A stretch of DNA of 64,000 bases from Gammaproteobacteria bacterium (GTDB taxonomy: Bacteria > Pseudomonadota > Gammaproteobacteria > JABCZS01): positions 1 through 64,000 of the forward strand of contig JAJFKJ010000019.1 of NCBI GenBank assembly GCA_021773275.1. Direction: 5' to 3'. Every line of letters starts with the position of its first letter. Position 1 is the stretch's first letter. The notes beneath the pieces were generated by a model, which worked only from the letters and a program-made list of their open reading frames with translations, searched no databases and was not told the origin of the DNA. Of this stretch, positions 17,734 through 25,721 are shown piece by piece. A program made the translations under genes and the position numbers.

Positions 17734-18430
17734 AATCATGATTCCTGCTCGTTATGCCTCAACCCGTTTACCAGGGAAACTATTGTTAGATTTTAATGGC
17801 AAACCGATTTTACAACATACCTACGAAAGTTGTTTAGCGGCTGAACCAGACAGCATTTTGATTTTAACGGATGACCACCGCATTAAAACGGCAGTTCAAG
17901 GATTCGGCGGGGATGTGTTGATGACCAGTGAAAGTTGCATCTCAGGAACAGACAGAATTGTTGAGGCCATCAGGCAGGTTGATTTGCCTGATGATACCAT
18001 CATAGTAAATGTGCAAGGGGATGAACCGCTAATTTCACCGCAGCTTATCAAGCAAGTAGCGTCGTGTCTTCGTGAAAAAAATGCTGGCATGGCAACACTG
18101 GCTTATCCTATTACAGATCTTGCTGAAATCAACAATCCTAATGTTGTAAAAACTGTGCGTACCGCTGATGGTTTTGCGCAGAGTTTTAGTCGTAAACCTA
18201 TTCATGATGAATATAAAGGTTACCTGCGCCATATCGGTTTATATGCCTATACCGCAAAGTTCTTACTAAAGATGGCTGATTTGCCGCCATCGCCTGATCA
18301 ACTGGCAGAAAGCCTAGAGCAGCTAAAGGTGCTCTGGCATGGTGAGCAGATCTGCCTTGAAATTGCCTGCGTGGCGCCTCAGCAAGACATCAATACCCTC
18401 GATGATTATAAGAAAATCACCGCAAGCTAA
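17723..18430 (+). CDS. kdsB: 3-deoxy-manno-octulosonate cytidylyltransferase
   Basis: KdsB activates KDO as CMP-KDO for lipid A glycosylation. The N-terminal nucleotide-binding signature IPARYASTRLPGK is complete, followed by IVNVQGDEPLI and, near the C-terminus, DQLAESLEQLKVLWHGEQI. I set the start at 17723, where MSFKIMIPARY aligns with other KdsB proteins, giving 235 residues. An in-frame ATG at 17696 would add nine residues inside lpxK and is unlikely. It is the last gene of the msbA operon. Confidence 0.92.
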   Translation: MSFKIMIPARYASTRLPGKLLLDFNGKPILQHTYESCLAAEPDSILILTDDHRIKTAVQGFGGDVLMTSESCISGTDRIVEAIRQVDLPDDTIIVNVQGDEPLISPQLIKQVASCLREKNAGMATLAYPITDLAEINNPNVVKTVRTADGFAQSFSRKPIHDEYKGYLRHIGLYAYTAKFLLKMADLPPSPDQLAESLEQLKVLWHGEQICLEIACVAPQQDINTLDDYKKITAS

Positions 18431-18495
18431 TATACTGATATTTAAGAAGAAAAAACCTCCGCATGTAATTCAACTAGACAACCACCTATGCTCTA

Positions 18496-18504
18496 TGGTA
18501 TAAA
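18496..18504 (+). promoter_or_regulatory. Extended -10 promoter candidate
   Basis: TGG TATAAA (18496-18504) repeats the extended -10 arrangement found before msbA and lies 36 bases before the start of the unrecognised gene at 18541. A promoter here suggests that gene is transcribed apart from the msbA operon. Confidence 0.4.
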
Positions 18505-18540
18505 ACTTACTTTATGGGCAAATTTATTTGAGGTGGCGAA

Positions 18541-19278
18541 ATGAAAGAATTTACTGAACAACAGCTTGCTAATATAGATGGACTGTTTACAAGTCTAGAA
18601 GATTTACCAGAGATTGATCTTGATTCGCCTGATCTTGCTGATGCTTTTAAGGTACAAGCCAGTGGTGCCGCCCAAGCAGTGGTATCTACATCTCCTGTGA
18701 GTGAAGATACTGTTGACCAAAGTAACTTCCAATTTCAGGATGACGCCAGTCAAAGCGTGCTACCTGCAAACTTATTCTGTGATGAAGACGCAGACGCATG
18801 GGTATTTCCTGAGCTTGCAGTAAGTGGTTCTACAGCAACTCCATCCGCTGCAGCTACAGCATTTGCAGATGCAGTGCTTGCTCCTGAACCTGCAGTGCCT
18901 GCGCCTGCAGTACCTGCGCCTGCAGTACCTGTTCTGGGCGTTAATTCATTTTTATTCGATTTGGCTGGCGTGCACGAAATTCAGAAAGTAATGGGTTATT
19001 CAAATATTGTACGTGAACCTGCGACACCATCTCGCGATAATGACGTTGAAAAGAATGCAGCTGAAAGCAAATCAGCACCTAGTACGCATAACCCCACTAG
19101 TAGAAGTCTAAGCAGACTAGCCTGCGTAGCGTATCTACCAGCTAGCCCTGGCACAAGAGCGCAACAAAAAAGAGAGCAAACAGCGTTTGAAGCTGCTTTA
19201 AGAGAAAGCTTGCGTGATCTGCCGGCTGAACCAGCTACACCTATCGCAAATCGTACACGAGGCGCGGGTAGAAAATAA
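18541..19278 (+). CDS. Unrecognised protein with a Pro/Ala/Val repeat
   Basis: I do not recognise this 245-residue protein. It has AGGTGG 7 bases before the ATG. There is no signal peptide and no membrane helix. The N-terminal 80 residues are acidic and low in complexity. Residues 117-131 contain three near-identical 15-base repeats (18889-18933) encoding PAVPA units. A short hydrophobic, possibly helical stretch (NSFLFDLAGVHEIQKVMGYS, about 138-157) is followed by a polar region, and the last 50 residues are rich in Arg, Ala and Glu with a basic end (RTRGAGRK). The composition suggests a largely disordered protein. A secreted or scaffolding role is possible but unsupported. Confidence 0.6.
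   Translation: MKEFTEQQLANIDGLFTSLEDLPEIDLDSPDLADAFKVQASGAAQAVVSTSPVSEDTVDQSNFQFQDDASQSVLPANLFCDEDADAWVFPELAVSGSTATPSAAATAFADAVLAPEPAVPAPAVPAPAVPVLGVNSFLFDLAGVHEIQKVMGYSNIVREPATPSRDNDVEKNAAESKSAPSTHNPTSRSLSRLACVAYLPASPGTRAQQKREQTAFEAALRESLRDLPAEPATPIANRTRGAGRK
18889..18933 (+). repeat. Three tandem 15-base repeats inside a CDS
   Basis: Units of CCTGCAGTGCCTGCG, CCTGCAGTACCTGCG and CCTGCAGTACCTGTT follow one another without gaps and encode a Pro-Ala-Val linker. Such arrays change copy number by slippage, so linker length may vary between strains. Confidence 0.8.
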
Positions 19279-19292
19279 ATATCCCGACCATT

Positions 19293-19329
19293 ATTAATGC
19301 CTAATTAATTGATCTAGGGCATTAATTTT
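19293..19329 (+). terminator. Weak intrinsic terminator candidate
   Basis: ATTAATGCC (19293-19301) pairs with GGCATTAAT (19318-19326), and the stem is followed by three further T. The stem is AT-rich and the T tract is short, so termination would be weak. It separates the unrecognised gene from the higBA promoter. Confidence 0.35.
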
Positions 19330-19332
19330 GGC

Positions 19333-19361
19333 TTGTATTATCTCAAAATGAGATGTATAAT
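19333..19361 (+). promoter_or_regulatory. higBA promoter with palindromic operator
   Basis: TTGTAT (19333-19338) and a perfect TATAAT (19356-19361) are exactly 17 bases apart. The spacer holds a perfect palindrome, ATCTCA-AAA-TGAGAT (19340-19354). Antitoxins of this type bind palindromes within their own promoter, so this is the likely HigA operator. The transcript would start near 19368. Confidence 0.65.
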
Positions 19362-19396
19362 AACATTATAAGAATAACAATATAAGAGGTACAAGG

Positions 19397-19678
19397 ATGC
19401 ACGTGATTTCGCAAAAGCGCATCTGGGAGGCAAAAATGATGTATCCAGATGCTGTAAGCGCACTAGATGGTTGGTATAGAATTATTAAAGTAAACGATTT
19501 CAATAATTACGCGGAACTGAAATGTACCTTCAATAGCGTTGATAAAATTAATAACAAGTTCGTATTTAATCTGGGTGGAAATAAATACAGATTAATTACA
19601 ACAATACATTTTAATAGACAAAAGGTTTATGTACGAGATGTGTTGAGGCATAAAGAATATGATAAAGGTAACTGGTGA
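19397..19678 (+). CDS. higB: HigB-family toxin, mRNA interferase
   Basis: This 93-residue protein fits the HigB toxin family of RelE-fold, ribosome-dependent mRNA endonucleases. It begins MHVISQKRIWEAKMMYPDA, followed by the conserved FVFNLGGNKYRLITTIHF strand and the C-terminal YVRDVLRHKEYDKGNW. The histidine and basic residues of the last segment are those used for RNA cleavage in the family. It is placed before the antitoxin, as usual for hig modules, and shares one base with it. Confidence 0.88.
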   Translation: MHVISQKRIWEAKMMYPDAVSALDGWYRIIKVNDFNNYAELKCTFNSVDKINNKFVFNLGGNKYRLITTIHFNRQKVYVRDVLRHKEYDKGNW

Positions 19679-20103
19679 TGAAACGCGAAGCAAAAAATCA
19701 TGTGCTTGAAAATGCGATAAGGTATTGGAGCCATGTTGCGCCTTTGGTTATTATGCCAGAAAATGATAAGGAGCTAGGCATGTTAATAAACAGATTAGAT
19801 ACATTGCTCGATGTTGTTGGTTCGGATGAGCAGCATACGATTATGCCATTGATTGATATCATGAGTAACAATATTGCCAGTTATGAGAAAAATAAATATA
19901 AAAAATTACTCGGCACGGGTGTTAATGCTTTAAAATATTTGATGCAAGAGCACGGATTAACACAAGCTGATTTGCCTGAAATAGGCAGCCAGGGTGTCGT
20001 ATCCGAAATACTCAGTGGAAAGCGTGTGCTTAATTTACGGCAAATTAATCACTTGGCAAAACGTTTTCACGTTGAGCCCGACACATTCATCGACGAACCC
20101 TAG
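19678..20103 (+). CDS. higA: HigA-family antitoxin, HTH transcriptional regulator
   Basis: The antitoxin neutralises HigB and represses the pair. The 141-residue protein has an N-terminal helical part and a C-terminal helix-turn-helix (about 95-135: GLTQADLPEIGSQGVVSEIL, then SGKRVLNLRQINHLAKRF), the layout of HigA proteins paired with this HigB type. I take the ATG at 19678, overlapping the higB stop (TGATG); a GTG one codon earlier is possible. The likely binding site is the palindrome at 19340-19354. Confidence 0.87.
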   Translation: MKREAKNHVLENAIRYWSHVAPLVIMPENDKELGMLINRLDTLLDVVGSDEQHTIMPLIDIMSNNIASYEKNKYKKLLGTGVNALKYLMQEHGLTQADLPEIGSQGVVSEILSGKRVLNLRQINHLAKRFHVEPDTFIDEP

Positions 20104-20117
20104 AGGTGTCAACAGCC

Positions 20118-20960
20118 CTAAGCTACGGCTTCTTCATCAATACTACGTAGTAGTTCATTAATGCTGACTTTAGCACGTGTTTCTGGTGTAACTTGCTTGA
20201 CGATAACCGCGCAGTTTAAATGATGCGAGCCATCTTTACTCGGCAGGGAACCGGGCACAACAACTGAACCGGGTGGTACATAACCAAAGCTGATTTCGCC
20301 GGTCAAGCGGTTGTAAATTTTTGTGCTGGCACCGATAAATACACCCATCGAGATCACAGAGCCTTCGCCGATAATCGCACCTTCAACAATCTCACTGCGA
20401 GCACCGATAAAGCAATTATCTTCAATGATTGTGGGGTTGGCTTGCAAAGGTTCTAATACACCGCCTAAGCCAGCGCCACCTGATAAATGCACATTCTTGC
20501 CGACCTGCACGCAGGAACCGACCGTTGCCCAAGTATCGATCATGCAACCGGTGTCGATATAAGCACCGAGGTTAACATAGCTTGGCATCAATACCGTATT
20601 GGCACCAACATAGGCGCCATAGCGCACGATGGCATCTGGCACAATGCGCACGCCTGATGCTTGCAGTTGTGCATTGTCCATGCCGGCATATTTCATCGGC
20701 ACTTTGTCGTAGAAATGCGTATAACCCGCATCGATCAGCTGATTATCATGGGTTCTGAAATACAACAGGACAGCTTTTTTTAGCCATTCGTGCACCTGCC
20801 ATTGGCCATCGATTTTCTCAGCTACGCGATATTCGCCTTTGTCTAAGCCTTGCATAGCATGCCCGATGGCATCTTTTACTGATGCGTCGACCTTGCCCGG
20901 CGTGATTGCCTGGATATTTTCAAAAGCGCTGTTAATCGTGTTAATTAATTCGTTTGTCAT
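20118..20960 (-). CDS. dapD: Tetrahydrodipicolinate N-succinyltransferase
   Basis: DapD adds succinyl from succinyl-CoA to tetrahydrodipicolinate in the lysine/diaminopimelate pathway. The protein (280 residues, family about 274) shows left-handed beta-helix hexapeptide repeats from about residue 100: [34 protein letters not shown], and [17 protein letters not shown] near the end. I set the start at 20960, MTNELINTI, preceded by an AGGAAC sequence. A longer frame exists up to 21053, but it would run across the start region of the divergent efflux gene. It is transcribed alone, convergent with higBA. Confidence 0.93.
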   Translation of the reverse strand: MTNELINTINSAFENIQAITPGKVDASVKDAIGHAMQGLDKGEYRVAEKIDGQWQVHEWLKKAVLLYFRTHDNQLIDAGYTHFYDKVPMKYAGMDNAQLQASGVRIVPDAIVRYGAYVGANTVLMPSYVNLGAYIDTGCMIDTWATVGSCVQVGKNVHLSGGAGLGGVLEPLQANPTIIEDNCFIGARSEIVEGAIIGEGSVISMGVFIGASTKIYNRLTGEISFGYVPPGSVVVPGSLPSKDGSHHLNCAVIVKQVTPETRAKVSINELLRSIDEEAVA

Positions 20961-21051
20961 GTTCCTGTCCCATTCATTAGATGCTACAATCAGGTGTTCC
21001 GCAATAATCACGACATGATACCATATTGTGTTGCACAACGAGCGAGGAAGC

Positions 21052-22125
21052 ATGCGAAATCTATTTCAGATGCGTCACAGCAGACGCGTCATTGCAGTTT
21101 TAGCCTTACTGATCATTATATTTTTGCTGTATCAAACAATGCGCAAAACCAGCAAGAAAACCGACTTTAATCCTATGGCGAATATTGTTCAGGTGTCTGA
21201 TGTGTTGGTACAAGATATGCCCGTGCAAATTAATACCTTGGCGCAGCTGTTGGCGATAGATGCTGCAGACATTTCCAGCGAAATCAATGGCACGATTGAG
21301 TCGATTCATTTTGAAGAAGGCCATGCGGTACAGCAGGGCGATTTGCTAATCAAGCTTAATGACGCCACGCAAACAGCTTTGCTAGAGCAGGCGCAAGCGC
21401 AACAAGATCTAACCGAGATCGATTATGAACGCTTAAAAAATCTTTATGCTCGTGGCGCAACGCCAAAGCAGGAGTTGGATAGAGCCGAAGCTGATCTTAA
21501 AGTTGCACAGGCGAACACAAGTTTAGCAAAAGCCGAGCTCGATAAAACCAATATAGTTGCACCATTTACGGGCCGCCTTGGTGAAAGAAACATCAGCATT
21601 GGACAATATGTATCTTCAGGCGATAAATTGCTGACTATTGTGGATAAAACAATTATCAAAATACAATACGCCGTGCCGCAGCAATACCTTGCTCAAGTTG
21701 AGTTGGGTGCACCTGTGTCGTTTATTACTTCCGCGTTTCCGACTGAGGCGTTTACCGGTCAGGTCGATTTTATCAGTCCCAGCGTTGATGCATCGACTCG
21801 CACCTTATTGGCAGAAGCAATTTTCAATAATGCCGATGAACGTTTATCACCTGGTTTGTCAGGGCAGATCACGCAAGTGCTTTCTATCATTGAAGATGCA
21901 ATTTCGATACCGGAAGAGGCTTTAGTGCCAACGATCACGGGTTACGAAGTATACGAAGTACTTGACGGCCACGCCAATTCGAAAGCTGTAAAAATCGGTT
22001 CGCGCAGTGGCGGCATGGTGCACATCACAGATGGTATCGGCGCAGATGACATTATTATTACGCAAGGGCAGCATAATTTACGCGATGGTGCTGCGATAGA
22101 AATTTTGCAGCTGGAGCAAGAATAA
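21052..22125 (+). CDS. RND efflux periplasmic adaptor (membrane fusion protein)
   Basis: The adaptor links an inner-membrane RND pump to an outer-membrane channel. The 357 residues start with one membrane anchor ([18 protein letters not shown], about 12-29). They then show the split lipoyl/barrel-sandwich domain ([20 protein letters not shown] and [20 protein letters not shown]), a coiled-coil hairpin between them (about 105-150) and C-terminal beta-barrel and membrane-proximal domains. The ATG at 21052 with GAGGAAG upstream is preferred to a TTG at 21028. No outer-membrane factor gene is present, so a shared TolC is implied. Confidence 0.88.
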   Translation: MRNLFQMRHSRRVIAVLALLIIIFLLYQTMRKTSKKTDFNPMANIVQVSDVLVQDMPVQINTLAQLLAIDAADISSEINGTIESIHFEEGHAVQQGDLLIKLNDATQTALLEQAQAQQDLTEIDYERLKNLYARGATPKQELDRAEADLKVAQANTSLAKAELDKTNIVAPFTGRLGERNISIGQYVSSGDKLLTIVDKTIIKIQYAVPQQYLAQVELGAPVSFITSAFPTEAFTGQVDFISPSVDASTRTLLAEAIFNNADERLSPGLSGQITQVLSIIEDAISIPEEALVPTITGYEVYEVLDGHANSKAVKIGSRSGGMVHITDGIGADDIIITQGQHNLRDGAAIEILQLEQE

Positions 22126-22128
22126 ACT

Positions 22129-25100
22129 ATGCGTTTACCTGAAATTTGCATCAAGCGGCCCGTTTTTTGTTTAGTGATCAACATGTTGTTACTGATCATC
22201 GGTTACATTGGTTTTGATCGTTTGCCTGTGCGCGAATTGCCACAAACAGAACAATATGTCGTTGAAGTGCGCACGGACTACCGTGGCGCCAGTGCTGAGC
22301 TGGTTGAAAACCAGATTACAATTCCAATAGAAAACTTGCTGGCCAGTGTTGAGGGCATGGATACTATGTCGAGTCTGAGTCGCGAAGGGCGCAGCAGTAT
22401 CAGTATTCGTTTTTTGACGGGCTACGATATCAACGAAGGGATGAATGATATACGTGATCAATTGTCACGCGTGCGGCGTAGTATTCCGGAGGAGTCGGAT
22501 GATCCACAGTTAATTAAAGCTGACCCATCGGCGCAACCTATTTTATACATCAGCTTCAATGATTCTAAACGTGACGCTATGGGTCTAACAGATTATGTCG
22601 AGCGCTATGTCGTGCCTGAAGTACAGCAAGTAGAAGGTGTCGGTGCCGTAAATATTTGGGGGCAAAGACGTTACGCGGTTCGTATTTGGCCTGACCCGCT
22701 GCAAATGGCCGCAACGGGCGTTACGGTAAATGATATACAAGAAACTCTGAATGCGAGTAACACAGCATTACCCAGTGGTGAAATCAAGAGCCAATACCGC
22801 AATTTTACAATCAACCCTGAATCAAAGTTAAAACATGTTGATGAATTTCGCAGTTTAACCATACGTGATGACAATGGCCGACGTGTTCGGCTTAGCGACA
22901 TTGCAGATATTGAAATTGGCCCACGTGATGCGGATTCTGCCGTGCGTGTTAATGGCAATACAGCAGTTGTATTGGGTGTGACCGCGCAAGCTAGCGCAAA
23001 TCCAGTCGCTGTATCAGCGCAGGTGCGTGAACGCCTCGATAATTTTCAAAACTCATTACCTTTAGGTATGAGCTTAAATGTCAGCTTTGATAAAGCGACT
23101 TTTATCAATGCCTCGATCAAAGAAGTTTATAAAACCATTTTTGAGGCAACGATACTCGTTATTATTGTGATGTTTGCTTTTTTGGGCACTGTGCGTTCTT
23201 CGATCATTCCACTTATTACAATTCCACTTTGCTTGATTTCAAGTTTCGGTGTGATGTATTTAATGGGCTACACAATTAACACGATGACTCTGCTTGCTTT
23301 AGTGCTCGCGATTGGTATGGTGGTCGATGATGCAATCGTGATGCTTGAGAACGTCTACCGCTATGTCGAAGAGGGGATGGAGCCCATCGCTGCAGCTTTA
23401 CGAGGTAGTCGTGAAATTGCATTTGCAATTTTGGCGATGACTTTAACCTTAGCCGCTGTATATGCACCGATAGGTTTTACCGAAGGTTTTACTGGCGATA
23501 TCTTCAGGGAGTTTGCTTTTACCTTGGCAGGCGCAGTCATTATTTCAGGCTTTGTTGCTTTAACACTTTCACCAATGATGTGTGCGTATATATTAAAACC
23601 AACAACAGAAGGCAATCGCTATCAAAAATGGGTAGATCGAAAGCTAGAAAATCTCAATCAAGCCTATCGGCGTTTCCTGAATAGTATGTTGCACAAACGT
23701 GGATTGGTCGTAGCTGTTTTTATTGCGCTAGGTGCGAGTGGTATATTTTTATTTAAATCGCTGCCATCAGAACTTGCCCCGATAGAAGATACTGGCGCAA
23801 TTATTGTAATGTTAAAAAGCCCGACAGGTAGCAGTTTTTATTACACGCAAGAACAAGTCGACCAAGTAGAAGCGATTCTGCAAACCGTTCCTGAGCGCCA
23901 AGATGCGATTGCCATTGCAGGTCGTGGCCGGGATACGACTTTAGGCACCGCGTTTTTATCGCTGGTTGACTGGGATAAACGTGATCGTTCGCAAACTGAA
24001 ATTTTAAATAGCATTAAACCACAAATGATGAGCATTGCTGGTGCGCGTGTAATGGCTATTGAGCTGCCCCCCGTAACCGGTGGCAGTGGCGGTAGTAAGC
24101 CTGTAGATATGGTAGTTCAGCTCGCAGGAAGTTACGAAGAGCTTAATCAAATCATGGATGTATTGATCGAAGCGATGGACCGATATCCAGGTCTTGAAAG
24201 TATTGAATCTGATCTAAAAATCGATAGTCAACAATTCGATGTCAGTTTTGATCGTGATCTCGCGGCAAACTTGGGTATTGATTTCGCAGAGATTAATGAC
24301 GCGATTAACATTTTGTTTGCGGGTCGGCATATTACTGATTTTGAATCTGCGGGTGAAAACTACGAAGTAGTTGTAGAGATGAAAGAAAGCATGAGGGATA
24401 ATGCGGGTGCACTTAATAATATTTATTTGCGCGCTAATAACGACAAAATGATACCGCTTGCGGCTCTAATCTCGGTGAAGAGTGTCGTCAAGCCCGATAC
24501 ACTGCCACATTATGATCGCATGCGTTCTGCAAATTTAACGGCAAACTTGGCAGATGGTTATAGTTTAAGTGAAGCCATCGAAGCTGTCGAGGCAATAGTC
24601 AATGAGTTGTTGCCAGTTAATGCAAAATACACGTGGTCTGGCTTTACCAAAAGTTATTTAGAAGCCAGTGGTGCGATGATGGTTACGGTGATCTTGGCGC
24701 TGATCTTTATCTATTTGGTATTGGCTGCCCAATTTGAAAGCTTTGTTGATCCATTTATTATTATGTTGACCGTACCGTTTTCAATTGTTGGCGCCTTGAT
24801 GTTACTGAAACTCACAGGGGGTACGAATAACATTTATACCCAAATTGGTTATGTGACGTTGATAGGTCTGATTACTAAGCATGGTATTTTGATTGTAGAT
24901 TTTGCGAACCGTGAACGTGAGAAGGGCAAAGACAAGTTTGAAGCGGTCGTTGATGCTTCTGTCACGCGCTTACGCCCGATCTTAATGACCACCGGCGCAA
25001 TGGTATTAGGCGCTGTGCCACTGGCGTTAGCTTCAGGTGCAGGCGCTGTTGCGCGCTCACAAATCGGCTGGACCATCGTTGGCGGCATGTTCTTTGGCAC

Positions 25101-25170
25101 CATCTTCTCGCTACTTGTCGTACCTACGGCCTACACCTTTTTGTCGCGCGCGCGCCGCCAGCCTGTGTAG
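22129..25170 (+). CDS. RND efflux transporter permease
   Basis: A 1013-residue proton-driven pump of the AcrB/MexB superfamily, three bases downstream of its adaptor. The first membrane helix (CLVINMLLLIIGYIGF) is followed by the porter domain. The TM4 motif VLAIGMVVDDAIVMLENVYR carries the paired aspartates of proton relay, and GLITKHGILIVDFANRERE is the corresponding TM10 region. Twelve helices and two large periplasmic loops are expected from the length. It resembles the multidrug (HAE1) branch rather than the metal branch; the substrate cannot be named. Confidence 0.92.
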   Translation: MRLPEICIKRPVFCLVINMLLLIIGYIGFDRLPVRELPQTEQYVVEVRTDYRGASAELVENQITIPIENLLASVEGMDTMSSLSREGRSSISIRFLTGYDINEGMNDIRDQLSRVRRSIPEESDDPQLIKADPSAQPILYISFNDSKRDAMGLTDYVERYVVPEVQQVEGVGAVNIWGQRRYAVRIWPDPLQMAATGVTVNDIQETLNASNTALPSGEIKSQYRNFTINPESKLKHVDEFRSLTIRDDNGRRVRLSDIADIEIGPRDADSAVRVNGNTAVVLGVTAQASANPVAVSAQVRERLDNFQNSLPLGMSLNVSFDKATFINASIKEVYKTIFEATILVIIVMFAFLGTVRSSIIPLITIPLCLISSFGVMYLMGYTINTMTLLALVLAIGMVVDDAIVMLENVYRYVEEGMEPIAAALRGSREIAFAILAMTLTLAAVYAPIGFTEGFTGDIFREFAFTLAGAVIISGFVALTLSPMMCAYILKPTTEGNRYQKWVDRKLENLNQAYRRFLNSMLHKRGLVVAVFIALGASGIFLFKSLPSELAPIEDTGAIIVMLKSPTGSSFYYTQEQVDQVEAILQTVPERQDAIAIAGRGRDTTLGTAFLSLVDWDKRDRSQTEILNSIKPQMMSIAGARVMAIELPPVTGGSGGSKPVDMVVQLAGSYEELNQIMDVLIEAMDRYPGLESIESDLKIDSQQFDVSFDRDLAANLGIDFAEINDAINILFAGRHITDFESAGENYEVVVEMKESMRDNAGALNNIYLRANNDKMIPLAALISVKSVVKPDTLPHYDRMRSANLTANLADGYSLSEAIEAVEAIVNELLPVNAKYTWSGFTKSYLEASGAMMVTVILALIFIYLVLAAQFESFVDPFIIMLTVPFSIVGALMLLKLTGGTNNIYTQIGYVTLIGLITKHGILIVDFANREREKGKDKFEAVVDASVTRLRPILMTTGAMVLGAVPLALASGAGAVARSQIGWTIVGGMFFGTIFSLLVVPTAYTFLSRARRQPV

Positions 25171-25189
25171 TAACCTGCAAAGGAATGCC

Positions 25190-25242
25190 GCCAACGGTGG
25201 GCGAGGGATTTTGTATTCACAATAATCCTGAGTCAGAGCCGC
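25190..25242 (+). repeat. Dispersed intergenic repeat copy
   Basis: The start (25190-25225) matches 51410-51445: both read GCCA, then a G-rich block, GGGATTTTGTA, and AAT. The end (25220-25242) is repeated without mismatch over 23 bases at 25495-25517. This makes it a junction of two repeat modules, located just after the RND gene. Confidence 0.6.
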
Positions 25243-25250
25243 ACGCTATT

Positions 25251-25342
25251 GTAGGGGTCGGACCCTGTTCGACCCGGTCGAGCGTAGCTCGACAATATTC
25301 AAGTGTTTCACACTTGCGGGCGGCACAGGGTGCCGCCCCTAC
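25251..25342 (+). repeat. Structured inverted-repeat element, cloverleaf-like
   Basis: Outer arms GTAGGGGTCGGACCCTGT (25251-25268) and ACAGGGTGCCGCCCCTAC (25325-25342) pair at 15 of 18 positions. Between them are two further hairpins: GTCGAGC-GTA-GCTCGAC (25277-25293) and AAGTG-TTTCA-CACTT (25301-25315). The whole forms a stem with two side hairpins. It has no coding potential and resembles a MITE- or REP-like mobile hairpin. Part of the right arm recurs at 2172-2197. Confidence 0.65.
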
Positions 25343-25366
25343 AAATGGCTTACGATAATCTATTGG

Positions 25367-25470
25367 GTGAGCGCGAACGGCAGTGAGCGATCAGTTGAGT
25401 CAGTGATTTTATCGTCACTTGCTACAGGGTTTGTTGGCTTCATTGTTCGCTCGCTTCCGCTCACGCTCAC
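25367..25470. repeat. Long inverted repeat
   Basis: Bases 25367-25390 and 25447-25470 are inverted copies matching at 20 of 24 positions (left arm begins GTGAGCGCGAACGG). The 56-base loop shows no gene. It may be a single mobile hairpin unit or two facing repeat copies. Confidence 0.55.
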
Positions 25471-25494
25471 TTAACAGATTTCAGTCAAAACTCG

Positions 25495-25661
25495 CAATAA
25501 TCCTGAGTCAGAGCCGCGCACGCTAGTAAGCGGTTGAATGCAAAATAGCTCTACAGTAGCCGCTCTCTTCGTTGTGCTGCTCTCGTGTAAAATGATTTCA
25601 AGACTGCGGCACATACGCCTTGCATGCTATTTAACCGCTTGCTAGCGCGCGCGGCTCTGAC
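25495..25661. repeat. Direct and inverted copies of the AGAGCCGCG...AGCGGTTG repeat
   Basis: Bases 25495-25517 duplicate 25220-25242 exactly. Bases 25507-25539 and 25629-25661 are inverted copies of each other with 3 mismatches in 33. A diverged copy lies at 51280-51307 and a truncated one at 1-12. The 89 bases between the arms show nothing recognisable. The arrangement resembles paired REP/REPIN units. Confidence 0.7.
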
Positions 25662-25680
25662 ATGAGTGTGCGACATGTAT

Positions 25681-25702
25681 CGCCCCCTTTTTGAAGGGGG
25701 CG
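25681..25702 (-). terminator. GC-rich hairpin downstream of rne
   Basis: CGCCCCCTT (25681-25689) and AAGGGGGCG (25694-25702) form a perfect 9-bp stem with a 4-base loop, 20 bases after the rne stop codon. No T tract follows on the rne strand, so it is more likely a 3'-end stabilising hairpin or a repeat (compare 51384-51403) than a classical terminator. Confidence 0.4.
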
Positions 25703-25721
25703 AACACACGATATTTATCAA

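Noticed and set aside
20961-21053. N-terminal extension of dapD
   Set aside because: The extension crosses the start of the divergent adaptor gene, and DapD homologues begin at the MTNELI position.
25190-25702. CRISPR array
   Set aside because: The repeats are few, irregularly spaced, inverted as well as direct, and there are no uniform spacers or cas genes.
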